Positions 53,449 through 62,361 of a stretch of DNA of 64,000 bases are shown here, one piece after another. The DNA lies in NCBI GenBank assembly GCA_963849485.1, contig CAWKIF010000079.1:1-64000 (forward strand). Direction: 5' to 3'. Both the position numbers and the translations under genes were made by a program. This stretch comes from CAVTWJ01 sp963849485. Lineage in GTDB: Bacteria; Oederibacteriota; Muellerivitia; Muellerivitales; Muellerivitaceae. Positions within the stretch are counted from its first letter, which is position 1; each line of letters begins with the position of its first letter. Under the pieces are notes generated by a model. That model had not been told where the DNA came from and did no database searches. It was given only the letters and a program-made list of their open reading frames with translations.

Positions 53449-55394
53449 GCTCGAAGCGGCCCCAACGAAAGGGGAAAGATCATCCTTTAGTCAAACCGGC
53501 TGGGACGGAACCGCAAGTGTCGGAGTACGTTCCGGAATTGGCCATGGAGGGCCATTCGGATGGCGCGCCCGTCCGGCGCGCCTTTTGGCACATCCCCGAG
53601 AACCTGCTTTTGACATTCTTTTTTGGTTTCATGATGATCCTGCCGCTACTGGATATCGTGGGCCGCAAGTTGAATCCCCTCCTTTCCTTCATCCCGGCCA
53701 ACATCGTTCCCGGCTCCCTCACCCTGGTTCAGCACAGCATCCTGGCCATCATGATGTGCGGCGGGGCCATCGCGGCCCGGGAAGGAAAACTTTTGGCCCT
53801 GGCCTCCACGGCCAGCCTGATCCCGGACCGCTACAAGCAATCCGTCCGCATTTTGACTTACGGGTTTGGGGCCGCCATCACCCTTTATCTGGCCAAGGCC
53901 AGCTACAGCTTTGCCATGATTGAGAAAGATTCGGGGGATATCATTTCCCTGGGAATCCCCACCTGGGCCGTCCTCTGCCTGCTTCCCATCGGTTTTTCCC
54001 TGATCGTGTGCCGCTTAATCTGGCGCTCCTCCGGCCGGATGTTGGAGAGGTTCTTCACCTTGGCCGTGACTTTGGGCTTGGCGTACCTGGGTTTCATGGT
54101 TCATAACCCTCCCCAAGGCTTGGTCCTATTGGCATTCGTTATTTTGTTCACCGCGGTGATCTTGGGAGCCCCGGTCTTTGTGGCCTTGGGCGGCGCGGCC
54201 CTTTTCTTCCTATGGAATTCCGATACCCCCATCAGCTCCATCCCGGCTGAAACCTACCGCATGGTGGTGAACCCCACCATTCCCACCATCCCCCTCTTCA
54301 CCCTAACCGGATATTTTTTGGCCGAGGGTGGGGCCTCCAAACGCCTGTTGAGAGTCTTCCAATCACTTTTCGGCTCCATGAAGGGCGGCCCGGCCATCGT
54401 GACCTGCCTGGTCTGCGCTTTCTTCACCTCTTTCACCGGCGGCTCCGGCGTCACCATCTTGGCCCTGGGCGGGCTCCTCATGCCCATCCTGATTGCCGAA
54501 AAATACACCGAAAGAAACTCACTGGGACTTTTAACTTCCGCCGGTTCCCTGGGACTGCTCTTTCCCCCCAGCCTGCCGGTCATCCTTTACGGGGTCGTCT
54601 CCATGACCCCCATCCCTGATTTATTCCTTGGCGGATTACTACCGGGAGCTTTGCTGGTATTGGGCACCGCCGCTTGGGGAGTTTGGAAAGGTTCCAAGGA
54701 ACAAGCCGCCAAGCATCCCTTCGAAAGCCGGGAGGCCCTGAAGGCCCTTTGGGACGCCAAATGGGAATTGGCTCTCCCGATCGTGGTTTTCTTTTTCCTT
54801 TTCATCGTAAAGGTCACCCTGGTGGAGTCGGCGGCCCTGACCGCTCTTTACGCCTTTGTCGTGGAAGTGATCGTGTTCCGCGACCTGAAATTGAAGAACA
54901 TTCCCACGGTCATCACCGAATGCGGCATTTTGGTGGGCGGCGTTCTGTTGATCCTGGGGGTTTCCCTTGGGTTCACCAATGACATGGTGGACGCCCAGAT
55001 CCCGGCCAAACTGGCCACCTGGGTTTCCGCGACCGTGCATTCCCAGTGGCTTTTCCTACTCATCGTCAATTTCATGCTTCTGATCGTGGGCGGCCTCCTG
55101 GAAATATTCGCGGCCATCATCGTCGTGGTGCCGCTCCTGGTTCCCATCTCCAAGGCCTTTGGGATCGACCAGGTCCACATGGGGATTATTTTCCTGGCCA
55201 ACATGGAATTGGGGTTCCTGATGCCTCCCCTGGGGCTCAACCTCTTTTTATCCTCCTACCGTTTCAAAAAACCCATGGTGGAAGTTTATAAGTCCGTATT
55301 GCCCATGCTCATCATGCTGTATGGAATGGTATTGCTGATTACCTATGTTCCGTTTTTGACCACCTGGCTCCCCAGCCTTTTTTCCAAAAACTAG
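53445..55394 (+). CDS. Fused TRAP transporter small and large membrane subunits (DctQM)
   Basis: 649 residues. The N-terminal 190 or so residues form a four-helix DctQ-like unit (LLTFFFGFMMILPLLDIVGR) followed by a 12-helix DctM domain (GAPVFVALGGAALFFLW, MVVNPTIPTIPLFTLTGYFLAEGG, FTGGSGVTILALGGLLMPIL, ending LMPPLGLNLFLSS). It is the sodium-driven solute importer. Fused QM proteins are known in the family. Gene order TatT-DctP-DctQM is a complete TRAP unit. Confidence 0.92.
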   Translation: MSSKRPQRKGKDHPLVKPAGTEPQVSEYVPELAMEGHSDGAPVRRAFWHIPENLLLTFFFGFMMILPLLDIVGRKLNPLLSFIPANIVPGSLTLVQHSILAIMMCGGAIAAREGKLLALASTASLIPDRYKQSVRILTYGFGAAITLYLAKASYSFAMIEKDSGDIISLGIPTWAVLCLLPIGFSLIVCRLIWRSSGRMLERFFTLAVTLGLAYLGFMVHNPPQGLVLLAFVILFTAVILGAPVFVALGGAALFFLWNSDTPISSIPAETYRMVVNPTIPTIPLFTLTGYFLAEGGASKRLLRVFQSLFGSMKGGPAIVTCLVCAFFTSFTGGSGVTILALGGLLMPILIAEKYTERNSLGLLTSAGSLGLLFPPSLPVILYGVVSMTPIPDLFLGGLLPGALLVLGTAAWGVWKGSKEQAAKHPFESREALKALWDAKWELALPIVVFFFLFIVKVTLVESAALTALYAFVVEVIVFRDLKLKNIPTVITECGILVGGVLLILGVSLGFTNDMVDAQIPAKLATWVSATVHSQWLFLLIVNFMLLIVGGLLEIFAAIIVVVPLLVPISKAFGIDQVHMGIIFLANMELGFLMPPLGLNLFLSSYRFKKPMVEVYKSVLPMLIMLYGMVLLITYVPFLTTWLPSLFSKN

Positions 55395-55497
55395 CTCTTA
55401 ATCTCCCTCTCAACCCAAGCCAGGCTCATGCTTGCCCTTGCCAATATCATAATTTGGTGTTAATTTGCGCATATCTCCCTGCAGGAGGCAAACCTTA

Positions 55498-55767
55498 ATG
55501 CCCATCATCAAATCCATCTCCAGCCTTCGAAACCATACCCGCAAGATTTCCGCTTTATGCCATGAGCAGGATGAACCCGTTTATTTGACGACCAACGGGG
55601 AAGGCGACTTGGTGGTCATGAGCATGGGGCATTACGAGAAGTTAAAGGCCGAGTTGGATCTTTTCGAGAAACTGTCGATCGCCCAGTTCCAATCCGCTTC
55701 CGGCGTAAAAGGCGTTTCCCACTCCCTGATGGTCCAAACCCTTAAACAACGCATTCATGCCAAGTAG
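55498..55767 (+). CDS. Phd/YefM-type antitoxin
   Basis: 89 residues from ATG 55498 (GCAGGAGGC leader); an in-frame upstream GTG/ATG lies in the leader. Phd-like text: MPIIKSISSLRNHTRKISALCHEQDEPVYLTTNGEGDLVVMSMGHYEKLKAEL, with the typical 'EPVYLTxNGxGxLVVMS' core that binds DNA. The C-terminal helix would block the toxin. It overlaps the following toxin gene by 11 bases. Confidence 0.92.
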   Translation: MPIIKSISSLRNHTRKISALCHEQDEPVYLTTNGEGDLVVMSMGHYEKLKAELDLFEKLSIAQFQSASGVKGVSHSLMVQTLKQRIHAK

Positions 55768-56062
55768 ATATTCACTGAGCTATCTCCCGATAGCCCAGGA
55801 TGACCTGACGTCCATTGTCGATTGGATCGCGAAAGATTCACCTCCCCGAGCGCTGGCATTCGTGGATTCCATTGTCAAACGGATTGGAAATTTGGAAGCC
55901 CATCCCTTGATTGGACGGGTGCCCCGGCACGAGAAACTCAAACGGCTCGGCTACCGGGTGCTGACGCTGGAGGATTACTTGGTTTTCTACGTTGTCCGGG
56001 GCCGCACCGTTGAAATCCACCGGGTCCTTCATGGTTCCCGGCTTCTTGAAGAAATTTTGTAA
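55757..56062 (+). CDS. ParE/RelE-family toxin
   Basis: 101 residues. RelE/ParE fold: YLPIAQDDLTSIVDWIAKDSP, HPLIGRVPRHEKLKRLGYRVLTLEDYLVFYVVRGRTVEIHRVLHGSR; the final HRVLHG and Tyr-Arg strands carry the family's active-site region. It would inhibit gyrase (ParE) or translation (RelE); the sequence does not say which. ATG 55757 overlaps the antitoxin end, the normal arrangement. Confidence 0.92.
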   Translation: MPSRYSLSYLPIAQDDLTSIVDWIAKDSPPRALAFVDSIVKRIGNLEAHPLIGRVPRHEKLKRLGYRVLTLEDYLVFYVVRGRTVEIHRVLHGSRLLEEIL

Positions 56063-56078
56063 ATTTTTTTTATGCTTG

Positions 56079-56252
56079 CTCGACTTTGGCAAATTTTGGA
56101 GTCGTTCTAATTTTCCCCCTCTGGAAGAGGGGGACTAAGGGGGAGTTAGCCTTTTCAAACCCCATCGGCAACGACTAATACCCCCCTTTCCCCCTTTTTC
56201 AAAGGGGGAATAGTCGCAAGCAACGCGCTATTTGGAATTTGCCAAAGTAGAG
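56079..56252. repeat. 174-bp inverted-repeat element
   Basis: Ends CTCGACTTTGGCAAATT (56079-56095) and AATTTGCCAAAGTAGAG (56236-56252) are inverted with one mismatch. Inside are nested hairpins of GGGGG/CCCCC runs (56115-56150 and 56183-56210). No target-site duplication is obvious. The element fills the gap between the toxin gene and the transposase-like gene. Confidence 0.78.
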
Positions 56253-56256
56253 ATAC

Positions 56257-56586
56257 TTAAATTTGGATTGTCTCTAAAATTTCCTCGTCGTATTGCCATT
56301 GCCAGAGCGGGTCTTCCTGAAGACCTTTTTTCTTTCCCAGGTTCTTCACTTCCGACTTGAAGGACTGTAAAACCCGCAAGAGGTCGTCATCCAGGCGTTT
56401 GAAATCCAAAACCAATTCCACCTTCTCGGGAGTAACGGCGGAATTCACTACCTTTAAGCCGGGGAACCTGCGCTCGAGATTGCGGATGCCAAATTGAACC
56501 AAGGGGAGAACCCCCCCCTTTAGACGGGGCTTTCTTTGGGAGGTATGAAGTGTGGCTTTCACCATGGAATCGGATGAGTATTCCAC
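56257..56586 (-). CDS. Degenerate REP-associated tyrosine transposase-like protein
   Basis: 109 residues; GTG 56586 starts one base after the lipA stop. The sequence matches the IS200/RAYT layout (aligned by eye: PGLKVVNSAV-TPEKVELVLDF, LRVLQSFKSEVKNL, LWQWQYDEEIL), but the catalytic H-x-H of the PNHVH motif reads K-V-E-L and the protein stops before the tyrosine helix. It is therefore predicted to be catalytically inactive, either a relic or a re-purposed DNA-binding protein. It may be co-transcribed with lipA. Confidence 0.6.
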   Translation of the reverse strand: MEYSSDSMVKATLHTSQRKPRLKGGVLPLVQFGIRNLERRFPGLKVVNSAVTPEKVELVLDFKRLDDDLLRVLQSFKSEVKNLGKKKGLQEDPLWQWQYDEEILETIQI

Positions 56587-56587
56587 T

Positions 56588-57472
56588 TTATGCTCCGCTT
56601 TTCGCCAACTGGTCCGCCAGGTAACTGCTTCGGGTCAGAGGAGAGGCCTGCACGGATAGGCCCATCATTAGTCCTGCTTCTGTCCAGCGCTGGTATCTTT
56701 CCAATGGTACATATTCCACTACTTCCAGTGTCGATCCTGGCGGTTTCAAGTATTGGCCGATGGTAAAGAATTTCACCCCCGCTTCACGGGCGTCGCGTAA
56801 GACCTCAAATACTTCTTTTTCTGTTTCGCCAAAACCAACCATCAACCCCGCCTTTAGAGTTACCTTTTGGAGATCAGCATGCTTGCTAAACCATTTGAAA
56901 AGATTGAGGGATCGGGTGTATTCAGCTCCCGGGCGAATCGGTCCATAAAGCCGGGGTACGGTCTGGAGGTCATGCGCGATGGTATCGGGTGGATTTTGTA
57001 AGAGAATCTCGAAGGAGGTTTCCTTGCCCTGAAAATCCGGAACCAGGATTTCAATCTTCAAGGCCGGATTGAATTCCCGCAAGGCAGTAACAATCTTCAC
57101 GAACTGGAATGCGCCCCCATCTGACAATTCATCTCGATTCGGTGACGTCATCACCAAATATCTCACCTTCAAGGCACGGGCGATCTCTACTACCTTTTGG
57201 GTTTCCCCAAGGTCCAAAGGCAGGGGCTTCCCCGTCGTCACCGCGCAAAAGGGGCATCCACGAGTGCAGATGGAACCCATGACCATGATAGAAATTGTTC
57301 CATGGCGGGGCAGGCATTCCCCCCGGTTGGGGCATTTGGCCTCCTCGCAGATGGTATGGATGCCGTTCATGGGAAGTTGGGCGATGGCGTCCCGAAAAAC
57401 ATGCTTCGGGTGAGGATTCAATAGAAACTCAGGTATGGAGGTCTGTGCGGTTGGTGAGAAAGAAGAGTTCAT
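56588..57472 (-). CDS. lipA: Lipoyl synthase
   Basis: 294 residues. Radical-SAM enzyme with both [4Fe-4S] clusters: auxiliary-cluster cysteines 42, 47, 53 (CEEAKCPNRGEC), SAM-cluster cysteines 69, 73, 76 (CTRGCPFC), and the C-terminal serine ligand in LTRSSYLADQ. It inserts two sulfurs into octanoyl groups on lipoyl domains such as GcvH. The gcvH-gcvPA-gcvPB genes are 2 kb further along, which fits. ATG 57472 has a poor ribosome site. Confidence 0.95.
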   Translation of the reverse strand: MNSSFSPTAQTSIPEFLLNPHPKHVFRDAIAQLPMNGIHTICEEAKCPNRGECLPRHGTISIMVMGSICTRGCPFCAVTTGKPLPLDLGETQKVVEIARALKVRYLVMTSPNRDELSDGGAFQFVKIVTALREFNPALKIEILVPDFQGKETSFEILLQNPPDTIAHDLQTVPRLYGPIRPGAEYTRSLNLFKWFSKHADLQKVTLKAGLMVGFGETEKEVFEVLRDAREAGVKFFTIGQYLKPPGSTLEVVEYVPLERYQRWTEAGLMMGLSVQASPLTRSSYLADQLAKSGA

Positions 57473-57598
57473 TGGTGGTTTAGGATATTCGAAACCGTAG
57501 GAATTGAAAACCCTTCATGCAATCATGAATAGGTCATCGACTTGCAGATGTGTCTGATAAAATATCTCTAAATCAGCTTCAAATATCAGGAGCTAACT

Positions 57599-58802
57599 AT
57601 GTATCCTAAAAAAATTGAGAATATTAGTTAGATCATTTTTATTAATAGTTCTACCGTTCTTCCTCCCAATTCCACACGCGACTGCTCAAGAAGAGGCAGT
57701 AACCGTAAATACAATAGAACCAATTAAAGGTGATTTAAGCCAAGATAAACCAAATTTCCCGTCTTTTTATATTTGGCGTAGGGTATATCAACATAAAGGG
57801 AAAAGTGTTTTTAAACCTTATTTGGTAAAGTCTGATGGTTCATATATTCAAGACCCTGCTATACCTAACTATTCTTCTCGAATAGAACCAAGATTTGAAA
57901 AACGACAGGATTTAATTTGTCTAAACAACGAAATTGCATCAGCAACTTCTGATTCAAAGGTATTTATTCCTTCGGATGATGGAAGATGGTCACTCATCTT
58001 CGATGGCTCTGACGACAACGCTATCCGATACAGAAACAATTTAACTTCTAAGGTATATAAATTTGGTGGCAGTGAGGAAGACACAGTCAATGAATATTAC
58101 GGTGAAACTCATTGGAATCTCTTAGGTTGGGCACCTAATCACGATCTGTTTTATAGAGGTGAAGCTAGTGGGACGACTGATATGCGCGCTAACGTTTATT
58201 TTCAGTTTGATCCGAAAAGAAAAACGCAGGTATCAATAGGAATTGGACAAGAGCTTTTTATCTCAGATGACGGAAATTGGGTGGTATGGGTTGATGGAGG
58301 GCCTTTAGATTTTGGTGATCGTCAAATCCACATTTACGATATAGAAAAGAATCGGGATTACACGATTTATTCTGGACATTCCGACAATGCTTTTTACAAA
58401 TGGGCAGTTGAGACAGACCATATATCGGAAGGGAAGAAATTTTATCTTAAACACCAATACTTAAATGCTGTTTCCGAATACCGAAGGGCACTTGTTGGAA
58501 ATCCCCAAGATGCGGAAACCTATGGGTTGATGGGATATTCTTATTACAGAAACGGCCAATTGGACGCCGCAGTGAATACTCTGCAACAATCTCTACAGAT
58601 CAACCCAAAAACAATTACGTCACATTACAATTTGGCACTAGTTTATTGGGCTCAATCTCAAAAAAATAAATCCATTGAAGAAATCAACCAGATTTATCTT
58701 CTAGATCCGACTTATAAAAAACAAATTTACGACGATACCCAATTTAAAACTATTATTCATTCGCCCGAATATCAAGAATTGGAAAAGAAGTTCAATCCTT
58801 AA
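57599..58802 (+). CDS. AT-rich secreted TPR protein, possible start-region frameshift
   Basis: About 400 residues. A signal peptide (SFLLIVLPFFLPIPHATAQ) is followed by a beta-rich, propeller-like part (about 60-260) and a C-terminal TPR block (about 275-385; HQYLNAVSEYRRALVGNPQD, YYRNGQLDAAVNTLQQSL). As written the frame opens at TTG 57615. The ATG at 57599 with a GGAG site enters a wrong frame, but removing one A from the seven-A run 57608-57614 puts it in frame (MYPKKLRILVRSF). Base composition is clearly more AT-rich than all neighbours, suggesting transfer from another source. Function unknown. Confidence 0.75.
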
Positions 58803-58803
58803 T

Positions 58804-58846
58804 AAAAAAAGGGACTGGATCTAATCCAATCCCTTTTTGATTTTTT
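58804..58846. terminator. Bidirectional terminator
   Basis: AAAAAAAGGGA-CTGGATCTAATCCAA-TCCCTTTTTGATTTTTT: inverted AGGGAtTGGAT arms with A- and T-runs, between convergent genes. Confidence 0.85.
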
Positions 58847-58855
58847 CTGCTTTTT

Positions 58856-59329
58856 TTACTTCATCGACTGCCATTGGGCCTTGATGTCATCCTGCAGGCT
58901 CTTGATCTGGTCCGAGTCGCTCTGGGCGTCGGTCTTATTGTCGGCCTTCTCAGAATTAATCTGGTCCAGTTTCAAGGTCAGGATCTGGTCTTGGTCGGTT
59001 TTGATCTTATCCAGCACCGTCAGTTTGGCCTGGTACTTCGCCGCCTTGGTCGTGTCGTTCTTGGCTTGGGCGTCGTTGACGCATTTCTGGCTGTTATCCA
59101 CCTGGTGCTTTAACTTGACGGCGTTGTAATCGTGTTCGGCCTGAACCTCTTGGGCCTTCGCGTTCAGCCATTTGTCCCGGGCGGCCTTCTCATCGGGCGG
59201 CAGGGGTTTGGGGGTCGCCACGGGTGGCGGCGCATCGACCTGTGGAGTTGAGGCGGGATTCGTTTGGGCCCAAGCCGAGACTGAGGTGAGCAAACAACTG
59301 ATAACCAAGCCACACGCTAATTTATTCAT
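58856..59329 (-). CDS. Secreted coiled-coil protein of unknown function
   Basis: 157 residues from ATG 59327-59329 (GGAGGATTTTC leader). Signal peptide ends SAWAQT; a Pro/Ala-rich spacer (about 24-45) leads to a long charged coiled coil rich in Lys, Asp, Gln and Ala (DKWLNAKAQEVQAEHDYNAVKL, then KTDQDQILTLKLDQINSEKAD). No family recognised; periplasmic location inferred. Convergent with the AT-rich TPR gene. Confidence 0.75.
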   Translation of the reverse strand: MNKLACGLVISCLLTSVSAWAQTNPASTPQVDAPPPVATPKPLPPDEKAARDKWLNAKAQEVQAEHDYNAVKLKHQVDNSQKCVNDAQAKNDTTKAAKYQAKLTVLDKIKTDQDQILTLKLDQINSEKADNKTDAQSDSDQIKSLQDDIKAQWQSMK

Positions 59330-59452
59330 GAAAATCCTCCGGGGTTTAATGAGACTGACAAGAATTAGACGGTTTACATGATGGGAAAGTCGCAGGCTCA
59401 TAACCCAAGTTAAACAGCCTCAGAAGTCAATTCGAGAACCCGCCATAAACGG

Positions 59453-59543
59453 ATTCGACTCGCTTCGCTCGCTCACCGCAAGCTGGGTTTCAGCGTTGGG
59501 CTAGCCCTGAGCGACCAGCGGGAGTCGAAGGGCTCGCAATGAC
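59453..59543. repeat. Intergenic inverted repeat sharing the CTCGCAATGAC end
   Basis: ATTCGACTC (59453-59461) pairs with GAGTCGAA (59522-59529), and the right border ctcgcaatgac (59533-59543) is identical to that of the repeat at 8596-8606. It occupies the gap before gcvPB's end. Confidence 0.6.
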
Positions 59544-59550
59544 ATACCTA

Positions 59551-60987
59551 CTACTTTTTGACGAGCCTGGGTTCTTTCACGGCTTTCACTTCGTCGAGGC
59601 GTGAGACCGGTGTGTTATAAGGCGCGCTCTTGAAGACGTCCGGGTTGGTTTCCATTTCTGCCCGCATCTTGAGCATGATTTCCACAAACTCATCCAAGGT
59701 CTTCTTGGTTTCGGTCTCGGTGGGCTCAATCATGACGGCCTCATGCACCACCAATGGGAAATAAATGGTGGGCGGATGTACGTTGAAGTCGATCAGGCGC
59801 TTGGCGATATCGAGTGCCGAGACTCCATACTTTTCCTTCAAGGGTTCAGCGGTCAGGACGAACTCATGCTTGCAGATTCGGTCATAACCTGGGGTATAGG
59901 GTCCTTTCAAACGGGACAAGAGGTAATTAGCGTTCAGGGTGGCGACGCGGCCCACCCTTTCCAGACCTTCCTTGCCAAGACGCTTGCAATAGGCCAGGGC
60001 TCGGATCAAAACACCGAAGTTACCCACGTTCCCCTTCATGCGGCCGATGGAATGGGGGGAGCCGGATTTCAGGTAATAGCGGTTCCCTTCCTTAAAGACC
60101 CTCGGTTCGGGCAGGTAGGGTTCCAGGGCTTTGGTGCAGCCAACCGGGCCGCTACCGGGCCCGCCCCCGCCGTGGGGCGTGGAGAAGGTCTTGTGCAGGT
60201 TCAAATGCACCAGGTCGAAGCCCATATCCGCCGGGCGGCAGATACCGACAATGGCGTTCATGTTGGCGCCGTCGTAGTAAAGCAGTCCCCCCGCCTCATG
60301 CACCAGCCGGGCTACCTCGAGGATATTTTCCTCAAAGAGCCCCAGGGTACTGGGATTGGTGAGCATCAAGACCGCTGTGTCTTTGCCCAGCTTCGTATTC
60401 AAGGCGGCGACATCCATGTTGCCCCGGACATCGGTGGGGATCGAGACGGTCTTCCAGCCCGCCATGGTGGCCGAGGCGGGGTTGGTGCCGTGGGCCGAGT
60501 CGGGCACGATCACGTTCACCCTTTGGTGCTCGCCCCGGTCGGCGAAGTATCTCTTGGCCATCAAAAGGGCCGTCAGTTCCCCGTGGGCCCCGGCGGCTGG
60601 TTGGAGCGTCAAAGCGTGGCAGCCGGTCACCTCATGGAGCCAATGCTCCAATTCGTAAATGACCTGAAGAGCGCCCTGCACCTCGTCCTCCCGCTGGGCG
60701 GGATGAAGGTTGGCCCAGGCGTCGCCCAGGGCGATTTCCTCATTCACCTTGGGGTTGTATTTCATCGTGCAGGAACCCAGCGGATAAAACCCATCGTCGA
60801 TGCAGAAATTCTTGTGGGCGAGGGCCGTGTAATAGCGGACCAGTTCCACTTCAGGGTGTTCCTCTATGGTCGGCGGGGGTCCGGATGTTGATCCAAGCTG
60901 GCAACTCCGTGGGCTTGTGGTGAACCTTTCCCACGTGGCCCTTGACTGAAAATTCCTCGCAGGCGGAAAGGAGTGACTCCATATCAT
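59551..60987 (-). CDS. gcvPB: Glycine dehydrogenase (decarboxylating) subunit 2
   Basis: 478 codons from ATG 60987. The enzyme (P-protein, half 2) decarboxylates glycine with PLP; the PLP lysine is in LVHLNLHKTFSTPHGGGGPGSGPVG. Family text starts only at HPEVELVRYYTALAHKNF, followed by FYPLGSCTMKYNPKVNEE; the first 40 residues do not resemble other GcvPB proteins. The ORF overlaps gcvPA by 137 bases in another frame. Deleting one base of the C5 run at 60875-60879 (minus strand) would fuse gcvPA and gcvPB through NIRTP-PTIEEHPEVE. Confidence 0.85.
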   Translation of the reverse strand: MIWSHSFPPARNFQSRATWERFTTSPRSCQLGSTSGPPPTIEEHPEVELVRYYTALAHKNFCIDDGFYPLGSCTMKYNPKVNEEIALGDAWANLHPAQREDEVQGALQVIYELEHWLHEVTGCHALTLQPAAGAHGELTALLMAKRYFADRGEHQRVNVIVPDSAHGTNPASATMAGWKTVSIPTDVRGNMDVAALNTKLGKDTAVLMLTNPSTLGLFEENILEVARLVHEAGGLLYYDGANMNAIVGICRPADMGFDLVHLNLHKTFSTPHGGGGPGSGPVGCTKALEPYLPEPRVFKEGNRYYLKSGSPHSIGRMKGNVGNFGVLIRALAYCKRLGKEGLERVGRVATLNANYLLSRLKGPYTPGYDRICKHEFVLTAEPLKEKYGVSALDIAKRLIDFNVHPPTIYFPLVVHEAVMIEPTETETKKTLDEFVEIMLKMRAEMETNPDVFKSAPYNTPVSRLDEVKAVKEPRLVKK

Positions 60988-62278
60988 CGAGGTTGTTCAT
61001 TTCGGTGCAAGCGACCAGGACACAGTCCTTGAACTCGGGATAATCCACCGACAGGTCGTAGGGCGCCACCAAACCCCATTCAGCCAGGAAATCGGCGAAA
61101 CCCGCGGTAGGTGGGCGGACCACGAACTCATTAGCGTAACGGCTCGTTTCAACCTTGAAACCCGGGATCTTGGCTATTTCCGAGGCCAACCTGTGGGCGA
61201 TGGCCGCCCCATCCTTGGCGGCCTGCTGGGCGCCCTTTCCACCCTTGTAGAACAGCCAGGCGGATGCGAAGTTGGCCATGAGGGACTGGGTGGTGCAAAC
61301 ATTGGAAGCCGCCCTTTCGCGGCGGATATGCTGTTCCCGGGCCTGGAAGGTCAGCACACAGCCGGTTTTGCCGTTGCGGTCGGTGGTCTCTCCCACGATG
61401 CGACCCGGCATCTGGCGGATATCCTCAAAACGAGCGGTCAGGAACCCCGCGTGGGGTCCGCCGAATGAAAGCAGGTTGCCAAAAGATTGGGCGCTCCCGG
61501 CGCAGACATCGGCTCCCAACGAACCCGGCGAGGGCAGAAGGGCCAGGTTCATAGCCTCAGCCACGGCCACCACCAGGTAGGAGTTTTTCTCTTTGCAGAT
61601 CTTTGAGATGGCCGCCAAGTCCTCAATGGTTCCAAGGAAGTTGGGGTATTGCACGACCACTACGGAATTGGGCCAAAGCTCGGTCTTGAGCTGGTCCAGG
61701 TCGGTCTCGGTACCCTTCAAGCCGATCTCGCGGATCTTATGACCCTGGGGGTTTAGGTAGGTTTGGATGGTCTGCCGGTATTCGGGATGCAACCCCTTAG
61801 AAACGTAAACGAAAGCCTCGGCTTTTTTCACCCTCAAGGCTAAAAGCGCGGCCTCGGCTACGGCGGAAGCGCCGTCGTAAAGGGAGGCGTTGGAGACCTC
61901 CAAACCCGTCAATTGGGTCATGTAGGTTTGGAAATCAAAGAGCACCTGCAGGGTGCCCTGGGCAATCTCGGGCTGATAGGGCGTGTAAGAGGTCAAAAAC
62001 TCGGGCCGGGTCACGACGGCCTTTACGGCGGAGGGAACCTCATGGTAATAGAGCCCCGCGCCCAGGAAGCAGGGCCGTTCCGAGACGGGATGGTTGTTCT
62101 TTCCGATCATGTTGAAGAAACGCTTCAGTTCGGGTTCGGTCAGGCCGGGAGGCAGGTTCAGCCCGTTTTTCAGGATGACGGAGGGGGGAACATCGGCGAA
62201 AAGATCATCGACGCTCTTGACCCCGATGGCGGCCAGCATGGCTTTTTCTTCCTCGGGGGTAATGGGAATGTAGGTCAC
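60851..62278 (-). CDS. gcvPA: Glycine dehydrogenase (decarboxylating) subunit 1
   Basis: 475 residues from GTG 62278, with a GGAGTTAGA leader. N-terminal half of P-protein: YIPITPEEEKAMLAAIG, FLGAGLYYHEVPSAVKAV, LTGLEVSNASLYDGASAVAEAALLA, SFGGPHAGFL. The typical end is near LLSACEEF; another 35 residues follow to a stop, as if continuing toward gcvPB. Acts with subunit 2, GcvH and GcvT in glycine cleavage; gcvT is not in the window. Confidence 0.92.
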   Translation of the reverse strand: MTYIPITPEEEKAMLAAIGVKSVDDLFADVPPSVILKNGLNLPPGLTEPELKRFFNMIGKNNHPVSERPCFLGAGLYYHEVPSAVKAVVTRPEFLTSYTPYQPEIAQGTLQVLFDFQTYMTQLTGLEVSNASLYDGASAVAEAALLALRVKKAEAFVYVSKGLHPEYRQTIQTYLNPQGHKIREIGLKGTETDLDQLKTELWPNSVVVVQYPNFLGTIEDLAAISKICKEKNSYLVVAVAEAMNLALLPSPGSLGADVCAGSAQSFGNLLSFGGPHAGFLTARFEDIRQMPGRIVGETTDRNGKTGCVLTFQAREQHIRRERAASNVCTTQSLMANFASAWLFYKGGKGAQQAAKDGAAIAHRLASEIAKIPGFKVETSRYANEFVVRPPTAGFADFLAEWGLVAPYDLSVDYPEFKDCVLVACTEMNNLDDMESLLSACEEFSVKGHVGKVHHKPTELPAWINIRTPADHRGTP

Positions 62279-62313
62279 TCTAACTCCAGTTCACAACTTA
62301 TAGTTCGCAGTTC

Positions 62314-62347
62314 GCGGTTCGCAGTTAAAGGCATAACTGCGAACTGC
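62314..62347. repeat. Intercistronic hairpin between gcvH and gcvPA
   Basis: GTTCGCAGTTA (62317-62327) and TAACTGCGAAC (62334-62344) are perfectly complementary and extend to GCG/TGC-type pairs at the base. AGTTCGC-type units repeat beside it. Confidence 0.65.
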
Positions 62348-62361
62348 CGACTGTGGATCTG

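Noticed and set aside
55498..59329. Prophage or integrative element
   Set aside because: There is a toxin-antitoxin pair, a repeat and an AT-rich gene, but no integrase, attachment duplication or phage gene.
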